Source: Corynebacterium sp.
GTDB lineage: Bacteria > Actinomycetota > Actinomycetes > Mycobacteriales > Mycobacteriaceae
Length of the DNA stretch: 51,069 bases
Direction: 5' to 3'
Assembly (NCBI RefSeq): GCF_030826625.1
Contig: NZ_JAPJNQ010000003.1
Location: 17,019-68,087 of the forward strand
The position numbers were made by a program, and so were the translations under genes. This document shows positions 35,153-43,510 of the stretch, one piece after another. The first letter of the stretch is position 1. Each line of letters opens with the position of its first letter. Below the pieces are notes generated by a model that saw nothing but the letters and a program-made list of their open reading frames with translations, searched no databases and was not told where the DNA came from.

Positions 35153-35890
35153 TTACTGGTCGCCTATCACCTCGAGCGCAACCTCCGGCCAATTCGTCGC
35201 CAAGAGGTTCACCCCGTTATCGCGCGCCCAGCGCATGTCATCCGGATCATCCACGGTCCACATGTACGTCCTGCGGCCACCCACACCAATCGCCGCCGGG
35301 TTGGCTTTGCCGTGGTCCAGAGAAAGCCCCAGCGCATGCGGGCGCGAAAGCATCAAATCACGGCTATTCCATCGGCGCTCCCAACCGCGGCGCAAATAAA
35401 TCCGGTCCACCTGCGGCACGAGACTCGCGAGCCTGCGCAGCGAGGCATGCGAGAAAGAAATAATGTGTACACGTGGGTCTGCGACCATCCCGGTGCGATG
35501 CAGCGCCCGCGCGAGCGCCTTTTCTAGCGCTGCCCCGTGGCGCATCAGTGGTTTGGTTTCAATATAAAGATGGTGTGGATTATCACCCGGGGCGCCGAGC
35601 ATGCGCAGCAAATCGTCGACAAGCATGAGTTGCTGCGGCGCATCCTCGGTACCGATATTCAGCCGCTGCAGCTCGGGCCAGGTCATGCGCGCAACCATCC
35701 CAGTGCCGTTGCTGGTGCGATCGACGCTGGGATCGTGAATCACCACCGCTTGCCCATCACGGCTGACCCGAATATCGCATTCCACACCGTGAATGGGCAG
35801 TTGCAGCGCCTGCGCAAACGCCTCCGGCGAATTTTCCGGGTACTTGCCGGAATACCCGCGGTGGGCGACGATGTTACAGCCGGTCAACAT
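35153..35890 (-). CDS. glpQ: Glycerophosphodiester phosphodiesterase
   Basis: This 245-residue GDPD-family TIM barrel cleaves glycerophosphodiesters to glycerol 3-phosphate and an alcohol. It has the catalytic HRGYSGKYPENS, the metal-binding ECDIRVSRDG and HDPSVDRTSNG, and ETKP. No convincing signal peptide precedes HRG, so the enzyme is probably cytoplasmic. The product feeds the same glycerol-phosphate pool as glpK at 21904-23442. It precedes the DUF5926 gene by 10 nt and follows msrA by 45 nt. The name follows the C. glutamicum glpQ1-type gene in this region and is tentative. Confidence 0.88.
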   Translation of the reverse strand: MLTGCNIVAHRGYSGKYPENSPEAFAQALQLPIHGVECDIRVSRDGQAVVIHDPSVDRTSNGTGMVARMTWPELQRLNIGTEDAPQQLMLVDDLLRMLGAPGDNPHHLYIETKPLMRHGAALEKALARALHRTGMVADPRVHIISFSHASLRRLASLVPQVDRIYLRRGWERRWNSRDLMLSRPHALGLSLDHGKANPAAIGVGGRRTYMWTVDDPDDMRWARDNGVNLLATNWPEVALEVIGDQ

Positions 35891-35935
35891 AATGTTCGCG
35901 AACTCCTAGGGAAAACGAGGATACAGCGAGCAAGC

Positions 35936-36598
35936 CTAAATGCTGCAGGCAATACCCGTGCCGTGGTGCGGGCAGTAGCCTTGCGGGTTTTTCTCCAGGT
36001 ACTGCTGGTGTTCGTCCTCGGCCAAGTAGTATTCGCCCGCCGGGGTTTCGGCCAGAGTGGCGATCTCCGTGGTGACCTCGCCGTAGCCATTGTCCTGCAA
36101 TTTCTTGCCGTAGGCGTCGACAAGCTTTTCGACGGCCTGCTTTTCTTCTTCCGCATTCGGGCCTTCGGTATAAAACGCCGAACGGTACTGCGTGCCCACG
36201 TCGTTACCCTGACGGTAGCCCTGGGTTGGATCATGCGCTTCCAGGCCGACGCGCACCAGCTCTTCGAGGGAAACCCGCGATGGGTCATAGACCACACGCA
36301 CTACCTCCACGTGATTGGTGCGCCCTGTGCAGACTTCGCGGTACGTCGGATTCGGAGTTATGCCACCGGCATAGCCAGCAGAGGTAGAAAGCACGCCATC
36401 CAGGTTCCAGTAGAGCTTTTCCACTCCCCAGAAACAGCCCAAGCCCACGATCAGGCTGGCCTGGCCTTCTTCCCAAATGCCGGTAATGGGCGTATCCAAC
36501 ACGGCGTGCGGGCGTGGGTTTTCTAGGACCGGGTGCTTTCCGCCATGCAGGGCGTCTTCTTCAGCGACAAGTTCTGGGTTCTTTCCAAACATCCACAT
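35936..36598 (-). CDS. msrA: Peptide methionine sulfoxide reductase A
   Basis: This 220-residue repair enzyme reduces methionine-S-sulfoxide in proteins. The catalytic Cys is in GLGCFWG (about residue 54), followed by GYAGG and the HVEVVRV region. The resolving Cys is near the C-terminus in YCPHH or ACSI. The N-terminal ~45 residues (GKNPELVAEEDALHGG) are an extension typical of actinobacterial MsrA. A TAGAAT box (36610-36605) lies 6 nt before the ATG, which points to a leaderless transcript. It is divergent from sodA, so two oxidative-stress genes share a 202-nt control region. Confidence 0.95.
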   Translation of the reverse strand: MWMFGKNPELVAEEDALHGGKHPVLENPRPHAVLDTPITGIWEEGQASLIVGLGCFWGVEKLYWNLDGVLSTSAGYAGGITPNPTYREVCTGRTNHVEVVRVVYDPSRVSLEELVRVGLEAHDPTQGYRQGNDVGTQYRSAFYTEGPNAEEEKQAVEKLVDAYGKKLQDNGYGEVTTEIATLAETPAGEYYLAEDEHQQYLEKNPQGYCPHHGTGIACSI

Positions 36599-36604
36599 GC
36601 CGAT

Positions 36605-36610
36605 ATTCTA
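36605..36610 (-). promoter_or_regulatory. -10 box of msrA, leaderless
   Basis: TAGAAT on the minus strand ends 6 nt before the ATG at 36598. No SD sequence is present. Confidence 0.5.
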
Positions 36611-36739
36611 CGCGGGCCAAGCTCGCGGAAAGCTGTGGAAATAATACCGAGCGCATGTCAGCTGGCGCCCGGACGTAATGTCAGCCGACGCACGGAAGTA
36701 GATGTGCACGAGCGGTCAGGGATTTATGTCATAAAAATG

Positions 36740-36767
36740 TTGCAATATTCTTATACGTGCCTATTAT
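36740..36767 (+). promoter_or_regulatory. sodA promoter
   Basis: TTGCAA (36740-36745) and TATTAT (36762-36767) are 16 nt apart. Transcription would start near 36774, leaving a ~27-nt leader that contains GAAAGGA before the ATG at 36801. Confidence 0.65.
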
Positions 36768-36800
36768 GGGCGATGTACCCAACGAAAGGATTTAGCGATA

Positions 36801-37403
36801 ATGGCTGTTTACGAACTCCCAGAACTCGATTACGACTACAACGCTTTGGAGCCACACATCTCCGGCGAGATCATGGAGCTGCACCACTCCAAGCACCACA
36901 ACACTTACGTTCAGGGTGCTAACGCAGCTTTGGATGCCCTGGAAGAAGAGCGCAACGGCGAAGCCAACCCAGACCGCATCCGTGCGCTGTCCAAGAACTT
37001 GGCTTTCAACCTGGGTGGCCACACCAACCACTCCATCTTCTGGAAGAACCTGAGCCCTAACGGTGGCGGCGAGCCAACCGGTGAGCTCGCGGAGGCTATC
37101 GACCGCGACTTTGGTTCCTTCGAGAAGTTCAAGGCGCACTTCTCCGCAGCAGCACTCGGCCTGCAGGGTTCCGGCTGGGCCGTGCTGGGTTACGACCACA
37201 TTGCTGGCCGCCTGCTCGTTGAGCAGCTGACCGACCAACAGGGCAACACCTCCGTGAACTTCACCCCACTGCTGATGCTGGATATGTGGGAGCACGCTTT
37301 CTACCTGCAGTACAAGAACGTCAAGCCTGATTACGTCAAGGCTGTCTGGAACGTCTTCAACTGGGACGACGTTGCAGAGCGTTTCGCAGCAGCGAAGAAG
37401 TAA
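36801..37403 (+). CDS. sodA: Superoxide dismutase (Mn/Fe type)
   Basis: This 200-residue cytoplasmic dismutase converts superoxide to peroxide and oxygen. The metal ligands are the His in ELHHSKHH, the His in NHSIFW, and Asp and His in DMWEHAF. GGHTNHSIFWKNL and the residues around LGYDH are typical of the Mn-type enzyme of corynebacteria. Codon use is strongly biased towards C-ending codons (AAG, AAC, GAG), as expected for an abundant protein. It has a clear promoter, an SD sequence and a strong terminator, so it is monocistronic. Confidence 0.97.
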   Translation: MAVYELPELDYDYNALEPHISGEIMELHHSKHHNTYVQGANAALDALEEERNGEANPDRIRALSKNLAFNLGGHTNHSIFWKNLSPNGGGEPTGELAEAIDRDFGSFEKFKAHFSAAALGLQGSGWAVLGYDHIAGRLLVEQLTDQQGNTSVNFTPLLMLDMWEHAFYLQYKNVKPDYVKAVWNVFNWDDVAERFAAAKK

Positions 37404-37410
37404 ACCTTCC

Positions 37411-37429
37411 GCCGCAGCATCGCTGCGGC
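37411..37429 (+). terminator. First hairpin after sodA
   Basis: GCCGCAGC and GCTGCGGC form a perfect 8-bp stem with a 3-nt loop, 8 nt after the stop codon. No long T-run follows; it may shield the mRNA end from nucleases before the main terminator. Confidence 0.55.
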
Positions 37430-37436
37430 TTACGCG

Positions 37437-37480
37437 AACGCCGTGCCCGCGCACTTTACGTGCCGGGCACGGCGTTTTTT
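37437..37480 (+). terminator. sodA terminator
   Basis: AACGCCGTGCCC pairs with GGGCACGGCGTT over 12 bp and is followed by a run of T (37475-37480). It is a strong intrinsic terminator. From 37481 to 37544 nothing further is seen. Confidence 0.92.
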
Positions 37481-37544
37481 CATCGCGGTTTTTAGTGGCA
37501 GTTTTTATCTTCGATGGTTTTATCTCGCAGGCAACCGTTCTGGC

Positions 37545-37883
37545 TTAGCGAGTTCTCCCGGAAACCATAAGTAGAATAAACCCCAGCCACAATAGTCCGG
37601 TAGCTGCAGTTATTACCCATAAAAGCTCACTAAACAGCGGTTCCCAAAAACCACCGGCGCGAAACAGCTGAGTAATAACAGAAGCAACTGCAATAACAAT
37701 TCCTGTGGTAATTATCCATGCGCCAATTTTTCCTATCCTGGATGTACAATTCCGCGCTCGCTTATGGCCCCAGAGCGCAATGTTTGTCCCGATAAGCACA
37801 ACCGCGATAGTGGTGGCCAGAAGAAATAATGCGCCAACAAGAAACGGAAAACCAGCACCGCGCAGTGAAAAACGTGACACCAT
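37545..37883 (-). CDS. Small membrane protein, unknown function
   Basis: This protein of about 112 residues has three hydrophobic segments: FLVGALFLLATTIAVVLIGTNIAL, AWIITTGIVIAVASVITQLF and LLWVITAATGLLWLGFILLM. Between the first and second lies a basic loop (GHKRARN). No family was recognised. The ATG at 37883 is used, 7 nt from the divergent MFS gene; a GTG three nt further in is possible, since TATATT lies just upstream. Composition is more AT-rich than the MFS gene. It may be a lineage-specific gene. Confidence 0.6.
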   Translation of the reverse strand: MVSRFSLRGAGFPFLVGALFLLATTIAVVLIGTNIALWGHKRARNCTSRIGKIGAWIITTGIVIAVASVITQLFRAGGFWEPLFSELLWVITAATGLLWLGFILLMVSGRTR

Positions 37884-37890
37884 GTAATAT

Positions 37891-39105
37891 ATGGCACAAA
37901 CAGTACCCGCACGCGGCCTACAACGGGGAGAACGCAACTACCGGCTAGCCACCGTCGCGGTCCTGGCAGCGGGGCTGGCCGTATTCAACGGGCTGTATGT
38001 CACCCAGGCGATGCTGCCTGCGCTTGTCGACGCCTTCGAGACCACACCAACCGTCGCAGCGCTGACAGTCTCCGTCGCCACGGGAATGCTGGCAATCTGC
38101 GTGGTTCCCGCCTCGATCCTCTCGGAACGCTTTGGCCGCAACCGAGTACTAATTATCTCCGCCATCGCGGCCTCGCTCATCGGGCTGACGCTTCCGCTCG
38201 CCCAAACCATCCACCAGCTCATCGCCTTGCGGTTGCTGCATGGTGCTTTCATCGCTGGCACGCCCGCGGTGGCCATGGCCTGGCTGGCTGAAGAGCTTGA
38301 CCACCGCTTCCTGGCCCGCGCCATGGGCGTCTACGTCGCTGGTAATTCCGTCGGTGGGCTCACCGGCCGGTTGCTCCCGTCGATGCTGCTAGAAGTCACC
38401 GACTGGCGCGTAGCAATCTTCTGTGCATCCCTCCTAGCTCTCGGCTTCGCCATCATCGTGGCTGTCACTTTGCCACGCCAGCAGTTCTTCCAGCCGAAGG
38501 CCCTGCAGTTTCGCACCGAATACGAATCCATGGTCACACACTGGAAAACGCCATCGCTGGCGGCCATGTTTCTCATTGCTTTTGTCGCCATGGGGGTGTT
38601 CGTTTCTTTGTATAACTTCCTGGCTTTCCGCTTAATCGACTATTTCGAGCTGTCCCCAGGCATCGTCGCACTAGCATTTTTGGCTTACCTCAGCGGCACT
38701 TATTCCGCTGCCCGGGCGGGTGTGCTGGCGGAAAAATTCTCCCGCGGCACCGTGCTGGTGTTTTCCACCGCAGCATTCATCATCGGGCTGCTACTTACTG
38801 CCACCCCGTGGCTGTGGCTTAGCCTGACCGGATTGCTGATTTTTACCGCGTCGTTTTTCGCCGCCCATTCCATCGCTTCCGGCTGGGTCGGCGCCATCGC
38901 AGAGCACAACCGTGCCGAGGCGTCCAGCATGTACGTGCTGTGCTACTACCTGGGCTCGTCGGTCGTCGGGGCGCTGGCCGGCTTGATTTTTACCGCCCTG
39001 CCGTGGTGGGGCTTCGTCGGCACGCTCGCCGTGTTGGCTGGGGTCATGCTGGCGCTGGGAATATTCGCCCACGCCAAAGAACAAAGCAGCAACGACGCCG
39101 ATTAG
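37891..39105 (+). CDS. MFS transporter (YnfM/drug exporter type)
   Basis: This 404-residue protein has about 12 hydrophobic segments and the MFS signature between segments 2 and 3 (SERFGRNRV). The segment 1 region GLYVTQAMLPALVDAF and the mid-protein cytoplasmic loop (PRQQFFQPKALQFRTEYES) fit the arabinose-efflux/YnfM class of H+-driven exporters. The substrate is unknown. The ATG at 37891 is only 7 nt from the start of the divergent small membrane gene, so there is almost no room for promoters between. It is convergent with the nuclease gene, whose stop directly abuts its own. Confidence 0.88.
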   Translation: MAQTVPARGLQRGERNYRLATVAVLAAGLAVFNGLYVTQAMLPALVDAFETTPTVAALTVSVATGMLAICVVPASILSERFGRNRVLIISAIAASLIGLTLPLAQTIHQLIALRLLHGAFIAGTPAVAMAWLAEELDHRFLARAMGVYVAGNSVGGLTGRLLPSMLLEVTDWRVAIFCASLLALGFAIIVAVTLPRQQFFQPKALQFRTEYESMVTHWKTPSLAAMFLIAFVAMGVFVSLYNFLAFRLIDYFELSPGIVALAFLAYLSGTYSAARAGVLAEKFSRGTVLVFSTAAFIIGLLLTATPWLWLSLTGLLIFTASFFAAHSIASGWVGAIAEHNRAEASSMYVLCYYLGSSVVGALAGLIFTALPWWGFVGTLAVLAGVMLALGIFAHAKEQSSNDAD

Positions 39106-40707
39106 CTAAGCACCCGCCCGAGCCGCCCCGCGCATTCGTGGAACACCCGGCGCGCCAGCGCACAACCAATCCCGCACCACGCGGGTGGCCTGACAATCAC
39201 CCCGGTTATAGCCCAACAGCTGCTGACGTAACCGCAGCGCCTCCGGCCCAGTGCCGACGGCTCTGCGCCGTGCATTCACCGATTGCTCACCATCGACATC
39301 CTCATCTGGCCAGGTATACCCCGCCGTCGCTGCCACCTGTTTCAACCCCATGCCTGCGGTATCGGCCAAAAACTGCTTGGCATAGCGGAACACATCCACC
39401 CATTGCGTAGAGCCAATAAAGGCATCAATCACTGTGCTCGTGGGCACGCCAGGTTGCCCCGCAAAACGCTTCGCCGACCTACGCATCCAGTGATTTTCCC
39501 CGTGCGCGGAATAGCAATAGGCGCGAAAGCTCATGCCGGCTGCTTCTGCTTGTCGACGCCGCGTGCACACGTAATCCCAAAAGTCCGCGAAATTCTTCGC
39601 CTCTGCAGCCCCACCGAGCTCGTCCCAGGTGACAAACGGGTGGTAGTCCGCGCCATCCCACACGCCCCATAAGTACGCGCCTTGATCCAGGTAGGCCTCC
39701 ATGTCGATATCCAGCTCGACGTCAGCGCGCGGAATCTGCATCTCATTTGCCTGTTGGCGCGCCAGAAACGGGATTCCCCGGCGCCACGCATCTGCCAATT
39801 GTGGGTAATCGCCGGCGATAGCGGAATCAGCCCGGCGTAGCGCCTCCACGGTGGTGATCCCGAGTTCGCGCAATTGATCGGCGCGGTCACCAGACAAAAA
39901 CAAACTGATATCGTCGGCGTCGCGTAACTCTTGCTCGCAATAGTCCCAGAACCGACAGCTCGCGCATTCTTTCCTGCGCCGCGGTGCATCCGGCAGCTCC
40001 TCAGGCCTCACCGCTACCAGCGCGTCGCTCAATCCCCGTTGGAATCGTTGGGTATCCATCAGGAAAATCCGGCGACGATCCTGCCCGATCAAACCACCGT
40101 TGCCTGTATCCAGCCCAAGTTCTTCCAATGCACGGGCTGCCAAGGCTAAGCGGTAGCCATCCACAGAATGCTGGCGCAGCGCGAACGGCTCAGTAATCGG
40201 TTGGCCCAACCCGGCGCGATGGGTAGCAAGCACGGAGACTGCGCCACCGGCTTTTTCTCGCGCCACGCGGTGGTTGCTGACCATCACCGGCAGGTACGCG
40301 TTGTCCCCGGTGCGCACCAGAGCGTCGACGGAGACTTTCCAGTCCACAGGCGCGTTGCCATATTCACGACGGTTGCCCGTGGTTCCTGCCAGCACCGCGC
40401 CAGTCACCAAATCTGGCTGCCACGCGAGTGCTTCTAAGGTATCGAATTCCCGGCGTTCGACCGCTGCGGCATCACCGGCGGGCAGCGGGCCTAAATCTAT
40501 TCGTTGAAAATTCTTGCGACGGCCGTCGCCAAGCGCGGGGGCTGTCGGCAACAAATCTGCGACCTCAGCCCGGGCATCCGCGCTGCGCAACGCACGTTCT
40601 TGGGAAGATAGCGTTGGTGGCGTATCCGGGTAACGGCGGGCTTGCACCAAGCGATAATGGCAGCCGACGAGGTCATGCGCTTCCACAAATTCCCGACGGC
40701 CGATCAC
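39106..40707 (-). CDS. TM0106-type RecB-like putative nuclease
   Basis: This 533-residue protein matches the RecB-like nuclease family named after TM0106. The N-terminal half resembles a PD-(D/E)XK fold with a Cys cluster ECASCRFWDYCEQ (about 250-262), likely an iron-sulfur or zinc site as in Cas4 and AddB. Next is a helix-hairpin-helix-like segment (LRELGITTVEALRRAD). The C-terminal third is an RNase H-like/exonuclease fold with DIDMEAY, YSAHGENHWMR and YNRGDCQATRVV (acidic residues). It probably acts on DNA or RNA ends in repair; no helicase partner is adjacent. Standalone genes of this type occur widely in actinobacteria. Confidence 0.82.
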   Translation of the reverse strand: MIGRREFVEAHDLVGCHYRLVQARRYPDTPPTLSSQERALRSADARAEVADLLPTAPALGDGRRKNFQRIDLGPLPAGDAAAVERREFDTLEALAWQPDLVTGAVLAGTTGNRREYGNAPVDWKVSVDALVRTGDNAYLPVMVSNHRVAREKAGGAVSVLATHRAGLGQPITEPFALRQHSVDGYRLALAARALEELGLDTGNGGLIGQDRRRIFLMDTQRFQRGLSDALVAVRPEELPDAPRRRKECASCRFWDYCEQELRDADDISLFLSGDRADQLRELGITTVEALRRADSAIAGDYPQLADAWRRGIPFLARQQANEMQIPRADVELDIDMEAYLDQGAYLWGVWDGADYHPFVTWDELGGAAEAKNFADFWDYVCTRRRQAEAAGMSFRAYCYSAHGENHWMRRSAKRFAGQPGVPTSTVIDAFIGSTQWVDVFRYAKQFLADTAGMGLKQVAATAGYTWPDEDVDGEQSVNARRRAVGTGPEALRLRQQLLGYNRGDCQATRVVRDWLCAGAPGVPRMRGAARAGA

Positions 40708-40793
40708 AGGTGGTCAGCCTAGTCGAGACCACCAGGTATTGTTGAATCAGCACTAAGTAAAAATACGCAATTTTCAGCGAAGGTGAGCACACC

Positions 40794-41429
40794 ATGGGCT
40801 TGATGAAGTCACTCCGTAAGCGCCGTAGCGATGCCAAAGCCGCCGTCAAAGCCGCCAAGGCACGCGCGAAAGCAGAGGTCAAAGCCGATTCGAAGGCACG
40901 CGCACGCCGCGAGAAGCTGCTGGCGAAACAAAAACGCGCGATTATTAAAGACGAAAACAAGGGCTTGAAATCCAAGCGCAAGCACCAAGAAAAAATGGCG
41001 AAGATGGAGCTGGACAAGCTGCAGACCGGCAAATTCAACGCCGATAACATCAAGCGCTACGCCGGGGCTTCCCGGGTGCTGTTGCCGTTGGCACTGCCTC
41101 TCATTTACCGTGGCATCACCGCAGCCCAGGAGCAATTTAGCAAGCGCTCGGCACAGCGCTCCGGTGTTACCCCAGAACAGATGGCGCAGTTTAGCGGCCA
41201 CGGTGCGGATTTGAAGGTGCGCATCCAGGGAATCCGCAACTCGCTGCAGGACACCAGCGTGAAGCCGGGCTACAAGCGCGATATTAACGAGCGCTTGGAC
41301 GAGCTAAAAGCAGCCGTCGATAACGCAGAGTTCATGACGGATCAGCAGCGTCGCCGGGCACACCGCAGCATCAGCAATGATATTGACCTCATCACCGAGG
41401 ATATTCAGCGCAATATCACTGAGGGCTAA
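40794..41429 (+). CDS. DUF6474 family protein
   Basis: This 211-residue protein has a long Lys/Arg/Ala-rich helical N-terminus (about 1-80, likely coiled coil), a short hydrophobic segment (VLLPLALPLIYRGITAA, about 97-113), and a helical C-terminal part (about 130-210). The family is known from corynebacteria and has no assigned function. The hydrophobic segment suggests weak membrane contact with the basic arm in the cytoplasm. An SD sequence (GAAGGTGAG) precedes the ATG. It converges on the response regulator with a 21-nt gap, with no visible terminator. Confidence 0.75.
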   Translation: MGLMKSLRKRRSDAKAAVKAAKARAKAEVKADSKARARREKLLAKQKRAIIKDENKGLKSKRKHQEKMAKMELDKLQTGKFNADNIKRYAGASRVLLPLALPLIYRGITAAQEQFSKRSAQRSGVTPEQMAQFSGHGADLKVRIQGIRNSLQDTSVKPGYKRDINERLDELKAAVDNAEFMTDQQRRRAHRSISNDIDLITEDIQRNITEG

Positions 41430-41450
41430 GGCCAAAAGGGGCTAGAGCCC

Positions 41451-42089
41451 TTAGAGCACTCCCTGCTCGCGGGCGGCAGCCACTGCCGAGGTCCGCGAAC
41501 GCACACCCAATTTGTCGTAGATGTGCACCAGGTGCGATTTCACGGTGGCTTCTGACAGCATCAGTTCAGTACCGATATCCCGGTTCGACGAACCCGAAGC
41601 CACCAGTTTCAACACTTCCAACTCGCGCGGGGTGAGTGAGCTACGCGGGGTGCGCACGCGCGTCATCAAACGATCCGCGACCACCGGCGACAACGCCGAA
41701 TCGCCTTCGGCTGCCGAACGCACCGCAGCCAACAATTCCGCCGGTGGGGAATCTTTCAACAAGTAGCCCACCGCACCGGCCTCGATCGCACCGAGGATAT
41801 CGGCATCAGTGTCGTAATTCGTCACCACCAGCACCTTGGGCGGGTGCGGAACCGAAGTTTTGATCATCCGTGTCGCTTCTGCCCCACCGGTAACACGGTG
41901 ACCTTCGGCACCGGCTCCGAAGCGCAGGTCCATCAACAGCACGTCAATGCCGCCAGCATGCGCAGCAGAAATCGCAGCCTCAGCGGTGGCTACCTCGCCG
42001 ACAACCTCAATATCTTCTGCATCATCCAAAATTGCGCGCAAACCCAGGCGCACGATTTCGTGGTCGTCTGCCAGCAAGACTCTGATCAT
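41451..42089 (-). CDS. hrrA: NarL/LuxR-type response regulator, HrrA-like
   Basis: This 212-residue regulator has a receiver domain with phospho-acceptor Asp54 (LLMDLRFG), acidic pair DD at 8-9, and Lys in LLKDSPP. A C-terminal LuxR helix-turn-helix follows (LTPRELEVLKLVASGSSNRDIGTEL, then SEATVKSHLVHIYDKLG). The sequence closely resembles HrrA, which controls heme oxygenase, heme synthesis and respiratory genes in C. glutamicum and C. diphtheriae; the paralogue ChrA is the alternative. The ATG at 42089 gives the family start MIRVLLADD; a TTG at 42098 is closer to the SD-like AAGGGG. It follows the kinase gene after about 50 nt. Confidence 0.82.
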   Translation of the reverse strand: MIRVLLADDHEIVRLGLRAILDDAEDIEVVGEVATAEAAISAAHAGGIDVLLMDLRFGAGAEGHRVTGGAEATRMIKTSVPHPPKVLVVTNYDTDADILGAIEAGAVGYLLKDSPPAELLAAVRSAAEGDSALSPVVADRLMTRVRTPRSSLTPRELEVLKLVASGSSNRDIGTELMLSEATVKSHLVHIYDKLGVRSRTSAVAAAREQGVL

Positions 42090-42142
42090 GGTGGACAACT
42101 ACCCCTTTTCTGACGGTTTCTTAGCTTTATCTTACCCTGCAC

Positions 42143-43417
42143 TTAGTTCTCACATGGCATCGTCACCGACACCGCAGTCCCGCGCCCGGGCTCGGTTTCA
42201 ATCTCCATCTCGCCGCCTTGTTCCGCGGCCCGCTGCCGCATCGCGGCTAAGCCCACATGCCCCAAGCCACTGGGGCGCTTGTCGACGTCGGCAAGATCAA
42301 AACCAGCCCCATTATCCACCACGTCCAGGCGCACGACGTCCTCATCGTAGGTCAACGTGATGCGAGCCCGGCTAGCGCCAGCATGCTTGACGACGTTACC
42401 CGTTGCTCCCTGCGCAATACGCAACAACGCGGCTTCGGTCTTCATCGGCAGCTGACGGGCGGTGCCATCGACTTCGACCTCGATGGTGATCTCGCTGGTA
42501 TCAGCCCAGTTTTGCGCCACCCGCTCCAACGCTTGCTGCAAGGAGGTTTCTGCGAGTGTGGCCGGCTGCAACGCCGCAATCATCGCGCGGGCTTCTTGCA
42601 AGTTATCGGCGGCCGTGGTGCGCGCCAGCTCAATGTGATGCCGCGGCTGGCTAGTATCAACGGCATCGTCACCATCGTGAGCAGCATCGATGCGGTCTAA
42701 GCCGCGGTCGGCGGCGTGCAGCAGCATCTGAATGGACGACAGCCCCTGCGCCAGGGTGTCGTGAATTTCGTGTGCGATGCGCTGGCGTTCGGCATTGATG
42801 CCGGCATCGCGTTCAGATTCCGCCAGTTGCTCCCGGGTTTCCATCAATTCGCGGATCAGCTCCGCACGCTGGCGGCTGATGTGTGACAGCGTCGTGAAAG
42901 CAAAATGGATCGCGACGGTAACCACAGCAGACACCGTCGGGCCCATGATTCCACCCAGGGTCAGCCCGGACGGGATCTGCATGATCACCGTGATGCTGGT
43001 GGCAAACATGACAGAAACAATTCCTCGCACACCATCAAGCACCCGAAGGAATAAAAAGAAGATGGTAAACGCCAAGTAGGCGCCCATCGGGGTGACGAAC
43101 ATGATGCCCATCCACACGGCCAAAAGCCCGAACAACCAGAACAGTTGTACGGTTTCTTCCTTGTCGTCAAGGTACACCGAGCCCGCGAAATAGATCGCGG
43201 CGAACGCGGTATACAGCACTAAGTTCAGGCTGGCTTCGGGCAGCGGCATACGCAACGAGCCAATCACACCGACGACTAACAATACGGCGGTGAGCACATG
43301 GATGCCGTCGCCAAGCACGTCACGATCAGCGACGACATCGGCGATCACGGCTTCAGCTTCAGTATCGGGTGTTGTCTCTCGCGCGTCGGCTTGCGCAACT
43401 TGGTTCTGCCCGCTCAT
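42143..43417 (-). CDS. hrrS: Sensor histidine kinase, HrrS-like
   Basis: This 424-residue kinase has five or six membrane segments (about 40-180) with short loops and no large outer domain, as in HrrS and ChrS heme sensors. A HisKA_3 domain follows, with the phospho-His in ERQRIAHEIHDTLAQG, and an HATPase domain with DNGAGFD and GLGHVGLAAMRQRA. It should phosphorylate the downstream regulator in response to heme. The ATG at 43417 is preferred; a GTG two codons earlier is possible. A TAAGCT box (43429-43424) lies 6 nt upstream. It is divergent from the yidC-type gene (93-nt gap). Confidence 0.82.
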   Translation of the reverse strand: MSGQNQVAQADARETTPDTEAEAVIADVVADRDVLGDGIHVLTAVLLVVGVIGSLRMPLPEASLNLVLYTAFAAIYFAGSVYLDDKEETVQLFWLFGLLAVWMGIMFVTPMGAYLAFTIFFLFLRVLDGVRGIVSVMFATSITVIMQIPSGLTLGGIMGPTVSAVVTVAIHFAFTTLSHISRQRAELIRELMETREQLAESERDAGINAERQRIAHEIHDTLAQGLSSIQMLLHAADRGLDRIDAAHDGDDAVDTSQPRHHIELARTTAADNLQEARAMIAALQPATLAETSLQQALERVAQNWADTSEITIEVEVDGTARQLPMKTEAALLRIAQGATGNVVKHAGASRARITLTYDEDVVRLDVVDNGAGFDLADVDKRPSGLGHVGLAAMRQRAAEQGGEMEIETEPGRGTAVSVTMPCEN

Positions 43418-43510
43418 GCCCACAGCTTACCCAGTCCGCCCGGGCGGCTAGACTTTAAGCGGCCGGTATTTTTCTGTGCACTCCTCGGTGGAAGGAAGCT
43501 CGTTTTCGAT

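Noticed and set aside
36599..36800. A tRNA or small RNA gene in the msrA-sodA gap
   Set aside because: No cloverleaf, GTTCRA block or terminator was seen; the sequence is explained by two promoters.
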